From: Pseudomonadota bacterium
GTDB lineage: Bacteria > Pseudomonadota > Alphaproteobacteria > UBA828
DNA: 53,528 nt
NCBI GenBank assembly: GCA_027624955.1
Contig: JAQBTG010000026.1
Coordinates: forward strand, 1 to 53,528
Reading direction: 5' to 3'
The position numbers and the translations under genes were made by a program. Numbering within the stretch: position 1 is the stretch's first letter; every line of letters begins with the position of its first letter. This document shows positions 27,415 through 36,532 of the stretch, piece after piece. The notes below the pieces were generated by a model. That model had not been told where the DNA came from. It did no database searches and saw only the letters and a program-made list of their open reading frames with translations.

Positions 27415-28455
27415 ATGGAAACGGTCGCACCGGACACGCCATTTCAGCTTCGCGAAGGATTGCACAAGCGCGAGATCATCCGTCTCAAGCCGGACGACGT
27501 GCCGATAATAGATTTCGGCTCGATCTATAGCAGCAGCAAGGCAGATCACCGTAAATTGGCGCAAGAATTTCGCGACGCCTGCACCGGGCCGGGCTATTTC
27601 TATCTGACCAACCACCAATTTCCCCAGTCGGTGATCGACCGCGCCTATGCCGCGATGCAGCGCTTTTTCGCCTTGCCGCTCGAAGAGAAAATGAAAAATC
27701 ATTATCTCGATTGGCCAAATCATCGCGGCTATGTCCCGCTCCACGGCATCCAGGCCGATCACAGTCTCAAGGGCAACGATATCTCCGAGGCGATCGAAAT
27801 GGCCGAGGATCTACCCGAGGATGATCCCCATTACCTGCGCGGCTTGCGCTTCTACGGCCCCAACAACTGGCCGCAAAATCCGCCGGATTTCCGCTGGGCC
27901 CTCGGCACCTATTATGACTGCCAGATCGAGCTTGGCCGTTCGATCTTCCGCGCCTTCGAATTGGCGCTCGATGTGCCGCCCGGCTATTTCACCGAAAAAT
28001 TCACCAAGCCGTTGTCGCGCACCCGGGTGTGCTATTACCCGCCGCAGGGCGAGGATTTCGATATCGCCCATATCGGCCTCGGCGCGCATACAGATTACGA
28101 ATGTTTCTCGACCGTCTGGCAGAACGGTGTGCCCGGCCTGCAAATGCTGACCCTGGACGGCGATTGGCTGGAACTGCCCTCTATCCCCGGCACCTTCGCC
28201 GTCAATCTCGGTGATCTTATGCAGCAGTGGACGAATGATTATTTTGTCTCGACCGCGCATCGCGTGATCAACACCACCCCCAAGCCGCGCTATTCGTTGG
28301 TGCAGTTTGTCGGTGTCGATTACGACGTTCTGGTGGAGGCTTTGCCCGGTTGCGTGAGCACCGACAATCCGTGGAAGTACCAGGCCATCAAGGCGGGTGA
28401 ACATTCTGAACAAATGGTCGCGCGCACCTATGGCTATGACGGCGATTCAGACTAA
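27415..28455 (+). CDS. 2-oxoglutarate/Fe(II) oxygenase, isopenicillin N synthase-like
   Basis: A 346-residue member of the isopenicillin N synthase/2OG-Fe(II) oxygenase family. The iron triad is His225-x-Asp227 (GAHTDYE) and His282 (STAHRVIN), and Arg292-x-Ser294 (PRYSLVQF) would hold the 2-oxoglutarate carboxylate. The N-terminal DIOX_N part (VPIIDFGSIY, GYFYLTNHQ) is complete. It can hydroxylate, desaturate or cyclise; the substrate cannot be read from sequence. It begins 14 bases after the PRISE-like gene and is the last gene of the operon. Confidence 0.92.
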   Translation: METVAPDTPFQLREGLHKREIIRLKPDDVPIIDFGSIYSSSKADHRKLAQEFRDACTGPGYFYLTNHQFPQSVIDRAYAAMQRFFALPLEEKMKNHYLDWPNHRGYVPLHGIQADHSLKGNDISEAIEMAEDLPEDDPHYLRGLRFYGPNNWPQNPPDFRWALGTYYDCQIELGRSIFRAFELALDVPPGYFTEKFTKPLSRTRVCYYPPQGEDFDIAHIGLGAHTDYECFSTVWQNGVPGLQMLTLDGDWLELPSIPGTFAVNLGDLMQQWTNDYFVSTAHRVINTTPKPRYSLVQFVGVDYDVLVEALPGCVSTDNPWKYQAIKAGEHSEQMVARTYGYDGDSD

Positions 28456-28895
28456 GAGCCGCGCCGCCAGCTCATAATCGAAGGCAACGGGCTGTAGAAT
28501 GCCGGCCACAAGCTCACAAAATTTTGCGCCGAAATTCTTCGCACGAATATCGCCGCAGCCGGAATGAGCGCACAGAAAAAAGCGAACACGAACACCTTGT
28601 CCAGGTGCCAACGCTAGTGGTTATGCGATGATTTTGGATACGGGGTTTTGGACCTCCGATACGAACATCGGATAGAACCCAACTACCAGAACCGTACGGT
28701 CTCCTGACAAATATTGATGCCGCGTTTGAACAACCGGTCTTCGGCCTGGGGCAACGATCGTAAATACCGGATGTACATCACAACCGTTAGCGGATCATCT
28801 CGAGTGAGTTCTAGAAGTACAGGAACGGAATTTGCATCCGCCGACGCTACGCCGCGGGTCGTGCGTGGCTCAGGCCACTATTTTCTGACAGCGCT
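28456..28895. other. Gene-poor spacer with transposase debris
   Basis: No intact gene. It separates the convergent oxygenase operon and the hydantoinase operon. Minus-strand bases 28587-28811 are the remains of an IS6-type transposase (separate entry). Between 28456 and 28580 the minus strand has a 32-codon open run ending in LQPVAFDYELAARLLV that reads like coding sequence but is not identifiable. No terminator was seen for either operon. Confidence 0.5.
28587..28811 (-). pseudogene. Decayed IS6-family transposase fragment
   Basis: Read on the minus strand in three shifting frames, this gives IS6-type transposase pieces in the right order: YIRYLRSLPQAEDRLFKRG then INICQETVRFW and a TAG (28811-28683), GFYPMFVSEVQNPVSKIIA and a TAA (28680-28621), and RWHLDKVFV (28613-28587). 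These correspond to the N-terminal HTH block, the FGPMF block and the first catalytic Asp block of IS6/IS26-like enzymes. Stops and frameshifts separate them and the rest is gone. No terminal inverted repeats were found. Confidence 0.7.
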
Positions 28896-30752
28896 CTATT
28901 CCGCGGCGAGTGCGACCTCCGCCACCTGAATCAACTCTCCAAGCGGGTGTACTTCGCCGGGACCGTAGCCCCGGACACGAGTCGCTTTTGCAATTTTTCC
29001 CCGCATCGCGGTTGTCGCGTTACGATCAATGACGTAGCGATCTTTTTCCGATTCATCTGCACGCAGAACGACACCATAGACCGCACTGGCCTTTTCCCTG
29101 GAGATCCAACCCAACTCGACATCAGCTGACACGCGCTCCGGATCCCGGTCCAACGGATTGCCAAATCCGCCGCCGCCATTCGAGCGGTAGATCATATGGT
29201 CGCCGGGCTCCAAACGGATGCCCACGGCGTGCATGCCAAGATCTTCCTCTATCTCGGGATTTGCTGCGCGCCGCAAGCGCAGGATATTGGCGCCGCCGTT
29301 GGTTCCACCAGCAAGGCCAAATGGCGTGACTTCGGCCCGGTCGCCATGCATGGTCAGAGTCAACGCCCCAAGAACCTTGAAACTCCGGTCAATACCTACG
29401 CCGCCGCGGAATTTTCCGTCGCCGCAGGAATCCTCGACACCCACGCAATTGGTGTAGAGAAGCGGATACAGTCGTTCCAATATCTCAACCGGCTGGTTGG
29501 TGGCGCCGCCGATAAAAATCATCATCTGAAAGGGATTGCCGTCTTTGTAGCTGCGCGCGCCCTGTCCGCCCTCATTCCACAAATAATTGACGAATTGCTT
29601 GCCCGTCTTGGGATGGATGCCGCCAATACATAGATTCGCAAGATTGATGCCTGCCGCATACATACGGCGCGGATTGACGGTGGAAAAGGCATTTGCCCAG
29701 CAGGCCATCGTCACGGCCGCGACCTTTTCATAGGCACCGGAAGCATAGCCGGACGCCGGCGTCGGCTCCTGGATATGTACACAGCTTCCTGGCGTCGAAA
29801 GGATCTCGACTGAGCGGGCCAGGCCATGATTCAACGGCGCAAGCTGGGGAAAGCAGTGGAGCGTCCCATCATAGACGGCTGTCTCCAGCGATGCGCGGGG
29901 AAATCCGAACGGGCCAACCGGCGCCGGATCGCTTCCCCGATAGTCGAAAGTCACCTTATCGCCGCTGATTCGCATCCGGCAGTGCACCCGGATGCGGGGG
30001 GTGTCGGGGTGCATGACGTCCATATCCGAGAAATCTTCAAACTCGAATTCACCGTCAGGCAGTTCCGCCACCTGCTTGCGGAACATCTCCTCCGTATAGT
30101 CGAAAACGTCGATGAACAGGGTCTCGATGGTCTCGCCGCCGTGGCGATCATAGAGCTCACAGAGGCGTTCCTCGATCAATAGCCCTGCCCGGTGCTGAGC
30201 GTAGATATCGGCGATCCGCTCTCTGCCCGTGCGCATATTGTATTCGATCAGGGTCATCACTGTTCGGTCGAGCTTATCGCCTTTGAACAGCAGCATGGGC
30301 GGCATACGCAGCCCCTCTGAATAGCAATCGGTGGCGCGCGGATTGAAGCTGCCCGGCAGGGCACCGCCCACATCGGGCCAATGCCCTGTGCTTGAATTAA
30401 AAGCGATAACTTTGCCGCCATGGAAAATAGGCCGGATGAGCTTGACGTCGTTGGTATGAATGCCGCCTGAATAGGGATCGTTGAAGATATAGACGTCACC
30501 GGGCTCGAATTTGTCCTCGGTCCACTCCCGCACCACCCGCACGGATGGTTCAAAGGAGCCGATATGCGGCGCCTGATCGCGGTCGCCGTGGGACACCAAG
30601 CGGCCCTCCGCGGTCAACAGAGCGCAAGAATGGTCGTGCCCCTCGCTAATCGTCGGCGCATAGGCCAGGCGGGCGATCATCTCGCTGCCCTCATCGCACA
30701 TGGCGCTAAGCGCATTGCGCAGCACTTCAAAAGTAATCGGATTCAGTTGCAT
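28896..30752 (-). CDS. hyuB: Hydantoinase/oxoprolinase B-type subunit
   Basis: HyuB-type subunit (618 residues) of the hydantoinase/5-oxoprolinase/acetone carboxylase group, which opens lactam or hydantoin rings or carboxylates ketones with ATP. Family motifs are ITFEVLRNALSAMCDEGSEM at the start, SHGDRDQAPH, YIFNDPYSGGIHTNDV, VNYLWNEGGQGARSY and the C-terminal GGGGFGNPLDRDPE. It is the last gene of a leftward five-gene operon, 4 bases after its partner. The true substrate is open: ATP-dependent ring opening of a product of the upstream molybdenum hydroxylase is a reasonable guess. Confidence 0.93.
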   Translation of the reverse strand: MQLNPITFEVLRNALSAMCDEGSEMIARLAYAPTISEGHDHSCALLTAEGRLVSHGDRDQAPHIGSFEPSVRVVREWTEDKFEPGDVYIFNDPYSGGIHTNDVKLIRPIFHGGKVIAFNSSTGHWPDVGGALPGSFNPRATDCYSEGLRMPPMLLFKGDKLDRTVMTLIEYNMRTGRERIADIYAQHRAGLLIEERLCELYDRHGGETIETLFIDVFDYTEEMFRKQVAELPDGEFEFEDFSDMDVMHPDTPRIRVHCRMRISGDKVTFDYRGSDPAPVGPFGFPRASLETAVYDGTLHCFPQLAPLNHGLARSVEILSTPGSCVHIQEPTPASGYASGAYEKVAAVTMACWANAFSTVNPRRMYAAGINLANLCIGGIHPKTGKQFVNYLWNEGGQGARSYKDGNPFQMMIFIGGATNQPVEILERLYPLLYTNCVGVEDSCGDGKFRGGVGIDRSFKVLGALTLTMHGDRAEVTPFGLAGGTNGGANILRLRRAANPEIEEDLGMHAVGIRLEPGDHMIYRSNGGGGFGNPLDRDPERVSADVELGWISREKASAVYGVVLRADESEKDRYVIDRNATTAMRGKIAKATRVRGYGPGEVHPLGELIQVAEVALAAE

Positions 30753-30756
30753 GGCC

Positions 30757-32799
30757 CTATCCTACGCTACAAATAAGATTGCGTCGCTCATCCACCGTGG
30801 CGCTGGAGCCCGGAATAAGCAGCGTCGTGCTATCGATTTGTTCAATCACGGCAGGCCCTTTGATGATACAGCCGGCCGGCAACTCCGCCCTTTGGTAGAT
30901 AGCGGTCTCGGTCCAGTCATCGAAATAGACTTGCCTTGTGCCACTCGGCTTCACCTTGTCCACACGCTTACCCAGAAACAACGGCGCCGCGGGCGCGCTC
31001 TGCTGCCCTTCGGCGTTAACCCGGGCGTTGACGATTTCCAGCTCAGCAAGATCGCTCGGAAGCGTATAGCCGTATTCTTCCGTGTGCTGGACATGAAAAG
31101 AATCAAAGATGGCGCTGACATCGGCGTCAGAGAGTATTCCTTGGCCTGCATCGAGCGTAAGCCCGCCGGAGACCTGGCCGTAATAGCGCACATCAAGCTG
31201 ACGGTGTATCGCCAAGCGGTCATCTGGCACGCCCTCCTCCACGAGGCGGGCGCGGGCGCGGGCCTCAAGTTTGCTGAAGGCGGCGTTTATTTCCGCGACG
31301 TCGAAGCGCGTATTGGTCGCGAAGATGGACTGCACAAAATCATGTCGTACCTCTACCGAGAGCACGCCGAGGGCCGAACCCAGTCCAGGCACATAGGGAA
31401 TAATGACTTCGGGAATTCTAAGCTCCACGGCGAGTTCCAACGCATGTAGCGGCCCGGCGCCACCAAACGCCGCCAGAGCGAACGTCCTTGGGTCATGCCC
31501 GCGCCGGACTGACATCAGGCGAATAGCGCCGGCCATGTTCGCGCGCATAATTTGCAATATTCCCGCCGCCGCTTGCTCAAGCGAGCAGTTCAGGGGCCCA
31601 CTTATGCTTGCTACGGCCTGCTCCGCAAGATCGGACCGCAGGGCGACCTGACCGGCCAGCTTGGTATCGCCGCTAAGCCGCCCGAGCACGAGATTCGCAT
31701 CGGTAACCGTTGGTGCCTCACCGCCATGGCCATAGCACGCCGGCCCCGGGCGGGCGCCGGCACTTTCGGGTCCGACCTTCAGCACACCGCCCGCATCGAC
31801 CCGCGCTATGGAGCCGCCGCCAGCGCCGATGGTCGCTACATCCACCGAAGGAAAATTAATGACGATATTAAAATCGACATTCCACTCCGCCCGGATCAAC
31901 GGGCGTCCACCGCGCGCCAGAGATACATCGGCGCTGGTGCCGCCGACATCCAGGTTGATCACATTCGGCCGGCCTGTGACCTGTCCAAGATTTGCGCCGG
32001 CCATGACGCCGGCTGCCGGCCCGGATTGGCAAATCCGCGCCGGAATCTCGCGCGCCGCCTCGACCGACATCACGCCGCCGCCGGAGTGCATGATCAGCAG
32101 GGGACCGCTATATCCGAAGGCCTTAAGACGCTCGGCCAGGGCTGACAGATAACGGTCGAGGACCGGCCCTAAATAGGCATTCGCGACCGTCGTGCTGGTG
32201 CGTTCAAACTCTCGTATTTCGGGCAGAATATCGGATGAAAGGCTCACATAGGCGTCTGGGATTTCCTCCAACAGAATATCCCGCGCCTGGCGCTCATGGC
32301 TGCCGTTGATATAGCTGTGCAGAAAGCTGACGGCGACCGCTTTTACGCCCTGATCGCGCAACTTGACGGCAATCGCCCGCAGGCCCGCCTCATCAAGCGC
32401 CTCAATCTCCTCGCCCTCATATGTTGTGCGCTGGCGAACGGCGTGCGTGTCGCGCCGCGATACGAGAGCCGGCGCGGGGTCCCAATCGGAATCGTAGAGC
32501 GTCGGACGGGCGGCGCGCGCTGCGTGCAGAACATCGGTAAAGCCCAACGTCGTTACCAATGCTGTGCGCGCGCCCGTGCGCATGATTATGGTGTTGGTGG
32601 CGATGGTGGTGCCGATCTTAATGAGGCTGATTTCCGCAGGCTCGATGCCGAGCGCTGTGATGCCGTTAATCATGCCGCCGATGAAATCAGGCGGCGTCGA
32701 TGGCGCCTTGGCGATTTCCGCCGTGCCCGTCTCGGCGTTAAAACAGATCACGTCGGTGAAAGTGCCGCCAACGTCGATGGCCAAAGTATAATGCGGCAT
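30757..32799 (-). CDS. hyuA: Hydantoinase/oxoprolinase A-type subunit
   Basis: HyuA-type subunit of 680 residues, with the ASKHA-type ATP-binding start LAIDVGGTFTDVICFN, TNTIIMRTGARTALVTTLGF, and further NVINLDVGGTSADVSL and the AFGGAGPLHALELA stretch near 435. Together with the B subunit it should form an ATP-dependent hydrolase or carboxylase. It starts 1 base after the stop of the large molybdenum subunit and ends 4 bases before hyuB, so all three are one unit. The acetone carboxylase gamma subunit is absent, which favours a ring-opening role. Confidence 0.93.
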   Translation of the reverse strand: MPHYTLAIDVGGTFTDVICFNAETGTAEIAKAPSTPPDFIGGMINGITALGIEPAEISLIKIGTTIATNTIIMRTGARTALVTTLGFTDVLHAARAARPTLYDSDWDPAPALVSRRDTHAVRQRTTYEGEEIEALDEAGLRAIAVKLRDQGVKAVAVSFLHSYINGSHERQARDILLEEIPDAYVSLSSDILPEIREFERTSTTVANAYLGPVLDRYLSALAERLKAFGYSGPLLIMHSGGGVMSVEAAREIPARICQSGPAAGVMAGANLGQVTGRPNVINLDVGGTSADVSLARGGRPLIRAEWNVDFNIVINFPSVDVATIGAGGGSIARVDAGGVLKVGPESAGARPGPACYGHGGEAPTVTDANLVLGRLSGDTKLAGQVALRSDLAEQAVASISGPLNCSLEQAAAGILQIMRANMAGAIRLMSVRRGHDPRTFALAAFGGAGPLHALELAVELRIPEVIIPYVPGLGSALGVLSVEVRHDFVQSIFATNTRFDVAEINAAFSKLEARARARLVEEGVPDDRLAIHRQLDVRYYGQVSGGLTLDAGQGILSDADVSAIFDSFHVQHTEEYGYTLPSDLAELEIVNARVNAEGQQSAPAAPLFLGKRVDKVKPSGTRQVYFDDWTETAIYQRAELPAGCIIKGPAVIEQIDSTTLLIPGSSATVDERRNLICSVG

Positions 32800-32800
32800 G

Positions 32801-35125
32801 TCAGCCTATCTTTGCATTGTTGATCATTGCGAGAATATCGCTTGGACTGAGCGGAACGGCATTACAGCGGGCCCCGAACGGCTGCAGCGCCGCTTCCACG
32901 GCCGCAGCACATACCGCGGGTGCGCCGATGGCGCCGCCCTCTCCTACACCTTTGACGCCGAGCGGATTGCGGGTCGAAGGCCGGTCCAAATGATGAATTT
33001 CAATTTCGGGAATTTCCATGGCGGTCGGCAAGAGATAGTCCATAAACGTCGTCGTCAGCAACTGGCCCTGATCGTTGAAAACCAGTTTTTCGTAGAATGC
33101 ACCGCCGATGCCTTGCGCGGTACCGCCCAAAACCTGCCCCTCGACGATGGCGGGGTTGATCATATTCCCGCAATCATGGACGACAACATATTTCTGGATG
33201 GTGGGAACGCCTGTCTCGATATCAACATCTACAATCGCACCATGAATACCGCTAGAAAATTCCGCACCTTCGGGTCGGTGATATTCGGTGGCCCGCAAGC
33301 CGGGCTCGACGCCCGGCTCCAGGGAATTGATCGGGTTTGACTGCGCCGCGAGCTCGCCGAGGGTAATCGAATGCCCGGGTACCCCTTTCACTTGCACGCA
33401 ACCGGAGACAAGGTCCAGATCGTCAACCGCCGCTTCCAGCTGGGTGGCCGCCAGTTCCAGCGCCTTCTTTCGTACCCGCGCGGAGGCCAGTACCGCTGCG
33501 GTGCCGCCAATTACCGCGGAACGGCTCGACAAGGTGCCGACGCCCCAGGCGAAGGCGTCGGTGCGTCCGCTTTGCACTCTCACCTGTTCAAGATCCACCG
33601 TGAGCGCTTCAGCGACTACTTGCGCCAGCGCGGTATGATGGCCTTGCCCTTGTGCGGGATATCCCGTAGCGACATGCACGAATCCGGTAGGTTCCACGCG
33701 CACTTCCACACCCTCATAGGGCGCGATACCGGTGCCCTCCACATAGAACGCGACGGCGATGCCGCGATAAACCCCTACGTCCCTAAGTCCGGGCAGCGTC
33801 CGGAGCACAGCATCATAATCGAGCGCCTCAAGGAGCTTTTCCAGTTCGGCCGGATAATCGCAATCCTGGTGGATGAGTGGCGTGTCGTTCTGAAAGACGG
33901 TACCGGCGTCATAGGGGCAATCCGCCGGGCTCACCAGATTACGGCGGCGTACCTCCACGGGGTCCATCTCCAGCTCGCCCGCCAGACGGTTCATCATGGT
34001 TTCCATGACGAATGCGCCGTGGGGCTGGCCGGCGCCACGATAGGGGCTGACGATCGGCGTGTTGGTATAGACGGCGAGATATTCTGTGCGCAGATTCGGA
34101 ATCTTGTAAGGCCCGGGCAAGATACCCTGACAACAGATCGCGTTGATCGGGCCATAGGGGCAATAAGCGCCTGAGTCGTAGTAAAAGGTATCGCTGAGGC
34201 CGAGCAGGCGGCCATCACGAGTCGCCGCGAGGGTCACCTCATGCACCATCAGGCGCTCGTGGTTGGAACCCAGGAAATGCTCCTGACGGTCCTCGATCCA
34301 TTTCACCGGTCGCCCGAGCATGCGCGCGGCGAAGGGAACCAGAAGTTCCTCAGGGTAAACCAGCATGATCTTCACGCCGAACCCACCGCCAACATCCGGG
34401 GCGATTACGGTTATATCGGCTTCCGGCATGGCCAGTTTTTCCGCCAGCACGGTGCGCGCGCCGACCGGCACTTGGGTCGTGTCCCAGACCGTTAATCGCC
34501 CCGTTTTTGTCTCATAATCGGCGACCACACCGCGCGTTTCGATCGGCTGGGCGGCGCCGCGTTCCGGTCGCAACACCTCTCGGATGATCACTTCCGCGTC
34601 TTCAAACGCGCGGGCCGTATTGCCGCTCTCATTCACCGTGCGGCAGGCGATATTGGACTCGGTATCGTCGTGAACAAGCGGCGCGCCCGTGGCGGCGGCG
34701 GCGATCACATCCACCGCAGGCTCGCGCACTTCGTACTCCACCTCAATTAAGGCCAGCGCGTCTTCGCAGACGTAGCGTGAGTCAGCGACCACGAATGCCA
34801 CCGCTTCACCCACGAAGCGCACCTCTCCAGCGGCCAACGCCCGGTGTGTCCGCGGATAGATAAAGCCCGGGTCGTCATTCAGCAGAGGCATGTCACTATT
34901 GGCGTCGCCGAGTTGCTCAGATGTTAGTACCGCATGCACGCCCGCCAGCGCTAGCGCGGCCGCCGTTTGAATCGAGTGAATGCGGGCGCTGGCGTGCGGG
35001 CTTCTGAGCACCGCTCCGTGCACCATCCTCGGGAGCACAATGTCATCGATGAAGGTAGCCCGCCCGGTGAGCAGGCTCAGGTCTTCGCGCCGCTTTATGC
35101 GCTCCCCGACAAACCGTGTTGCCAT
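32801..35125 (-). CDS. Molybdenum hydroxylase large subunit (xanthine dehydrogenase/CoxL type)
   Basis: Molybdopterin-binding catalytic subunit of the xanthine oxidase family. I chose the ATG at 35125 (MATRFVGERIKRRED); it overlaps the end of the small-subunit gene slightly, and earlier starts run deep into that gene. It has 774 residues. The active-site loop reads YRGAGQ (Arg363), unlike the CSFR loop of genuine form I CO dehydrogenase, so it is a form II or other hydroxylase. The catalytic Glu729 lies in GVGEGG. It probably hydroxylates an N-heterocycle or aldehyde. It is third in a FAD-FeS-Mo-HyuA-HyuB operon. Confidence 0.93.
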   Translation of the reverse strand: MATRFVGERIKRREDLSLLTGRATFIDDIVLPRMVHGAVLRSPHASARIHSIQTAAALALAGVHAVLTSEQLGDANSDMPLLNDDPGFIYPRTHRALAAGEVRFVGEAVAFVVADSRYVCEDALALIEVEYEVREPAVDVIAAAATGAPLVHDDTESNIACRTVNESGNTARAFEDAEVIIREVLRPERGAAQPIETRGVVADYETKTGRLTVWDTTQVPVGARTVLAEKLAMPEADITVIAPDVGGGFGVKIMLVYPEELLVPFAARMLGRPVKWIEDRQEHFLGSNHERLMVHEVTLAATRDGRLLGLSDTFYYDSGAYCPYGPINAICCQGILPGPYKIPNLRTEYLAVYTNTPIVSPYRGAGQPHGAFVMETMMNRLAGELEMDPVEVRRRNLVSPADCPYDAGTVFQNDTPLIHQDCDYPAELEKLLEALDYDAVLRTLPGLRDVGVYRGIAVAFYVEGTGIAPYEGVEVRVEPTGFVHVATGYPAQGQGHHTALAQVVAEALTVDLEQVRVQSGRTDAFAWGVGTLSSRSAVIGGTAAVLASARVRKKALELAATQLEAAVDDLDLVSGCVQVKGVPGHSITLGELAAQSNPINSLEPGVEPGLRATEYHRPEGAEFSSGIHGAIVDVDIETGVPTIQKYVVVHDCGNMINPAIVEGQVLGGTAQGIGGAFYEKLVFNDQGQLLTTTFMDYLLPTAMEIPEIEIHHLDRPSTRNPLGVKGVGEGGAIGAPAVCAAAVEAALQPFGARCNAVPLSPSDILAMINNAKIG

Positions 35126-35129
35126 GGCG

Positions 35130-35627
35130 CTACGTCTTCCCGTCCGGGAGTTGCGCCATCCGCTCGGCTGCTTCCACAACAGACTCGACGATCTGTTGGT
35201 AGCCGGTACAGCGACACAGATGACCCGCCAAAACGGTACGGATTTCGGCGGTGCTCGGGTTAGGGTTTTCTGCCAGAAAAGCTTTCATGGTCATGAGAAT
35301 GCCAGGCGTACAGTAGCCGCATTGAAGCCCGTGCTTCTCCCAAAAACTTTGCTGCAACGGATGCAGACTTTGCGCGCTCCCCAGTCCCTCGACCGTTTCC
35401 ACATTATGGCTGGAAAGCTGTACCGCAAGCAGAAGGCACGAGCGCACCGGCGCGCCATCCAGAAGTATCGTGCAGGCGCCGCAAACACCATGCTCGCATC
35501 CCACATGGGTTCCGGTCAGCCCAGCTTCGTGGCGGATAAAGTCCGACGCGAGGAGGCGCACTTCGATCTCGCGCTCGAAAGGCTCACCATTGATGATCGT
35601 ACGGACCGTGCGGCGCTCCCCGTTCAT
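35130..35627 (-). CDS. Molybdenum hydroxylase [2Fe-2S] small subunit
   Basis: Small subunit of 165 residues with two [2Fe-2S] clusters. The plant-type ferredoxin domain has GCEHGVCGACTILLDG and the following Cys in RSCLLLA; the helical domain has CGYCTPGILM and CRCTGYQ. It passes electrons from the Mo centre to the FAD subunit. The gene overlaps the FAD-subunit gene by 4 bases at its start and ends 4 bases before the large-subunit start. Confidence 0.95.
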   Translation of the reverse strand: MNGERRTVRTIINGEPFEREIEVRLLASDFIRHEAGLTGTHVGCEHGVCGACTILLDGAPVRSCLLLAVQLSSHNVETVEGLGSAQSLHPLQQSFWEKHGLQCGYCTPGILMTMKAFLAENPNPSTAEIRTVLAGHLCRCTGYQQIVESVVEAAERMAQLPDGKT

Positions 35628-36532
35628 GCGACGGCTCCTGGCTTCTTACCACGCTGTGCTGCAAAATCGGCGCCTCTCATCAGAGCGTCTTGGCACGCCC
35701 GCGCCGCCATCACGCCCGCGACCTGCTGGCGATACCATCCCGGGGCATGAAGGTCCTCAAAGGGCTCGACCGCCGTTTCCACCGCGGCACGGATGGCCTT
35801 ATCCCGGGCTGCGCTCCACGCGCCTTCGCACAGAATATTTTCTGCCTCGCTTACACGCAGCGGGCGCTCCGCTACCCCAGTGACAACGATGCGCGCACCG
35901 GGTGCGCGCGCTGTGTCTCCTGGTATCAGTTGCACTGCCGCCGCCGCCAGTGCGAAATCGCCATGCCGGCGGGAAATCTCCGCGAAGCCCCATCCGGCGG
36001 ATGAGTCCGGCACCGGCGCCTCAATCGCGACCAGCAGCTCGTCCGGCGCCAATGCCGTTTCCAGCGGGCTGACAAAAAAACTTTCCGCCGGTACGGTCCG
36101 TTGTGCCGTTGCGCTCTGTAGGATCATGCGAGCTCCGAGCGCGATCATGACCGCGGGTAGCTCCGCCGCAGAATCGTTATGAGCAAGACTGCCGCCGATG
36201 GTTCCGCGATTGCGGATTGGCGGATGCGCGACGTGGCGCAAGGCGTCGACCAATAGTGGCCAGCCCCGTATGATTTCTCGATGGCTCTCCACAGCCGCCT
36301 GACGCGCCATGGAACCGATCTTAAACCAATCGCCTGTAACCTGGATATTACCAAGCTCCTCAATTCCATTGAGGTCAATAATCACAGCCGGCTGCACCAG
36401 GCGGAAATTCAGCATCGGCACAAGGCTCTGGCCGCCCGCGAGAAGCCGGGCGTCTTCGCCATGCTCGGCGAGAAGGTTCAACGCCTCCGCGACCGTCACG
36501 GGGTCACGGTACAAAAATTGTGCGGGCTTCAT
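35624..36532 (-). CDS. Molybdenum hydroxylase FAD-binding medium subunit
   Basis: FAD subunit (CoxM-like) of 302 residues. The PCMH-type flavin motifs are LLAGGQSLVPMLNFRL at about 30-45 and TIGGSLAHNDSAAELPAV at about 111-128; the C-terminal CO-dehydrogenase flavoprotein domain ends in WYRQQVAGVMAARA. It is the first gene of the leftward operon; start at the ATG 36532. The upstream gap contains a repeated GTGTTTGCGC word that may be a regulator site. Confidence 0.94.
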   Translation of the reverse strand: MKPAQFLYRDPVTVAEALNLLAEHGEDARLLAGGQSLVPMLNFRLVQPAVIIDLNGIEELGNIQVTGDWFKIGSMARQAAVESHREIIRGWPLLVDALRHVAHPPIRNRGTIGGSLAHNDSAAELPAVMIALGARMILQSATAQRTVPAESFFVSPLETALAPDELLVAIEAPVPDSSAGWGFAEISRRHGDFALAAAAVQLIPGDTARAPGARIVVTGVAERPLRVSEAENILCEGAWSAARDKAIRAAVETAVEPFEDLHAPGWYRQQVAGVMAARACQDALMRGADFAAQRGKKPGAVA

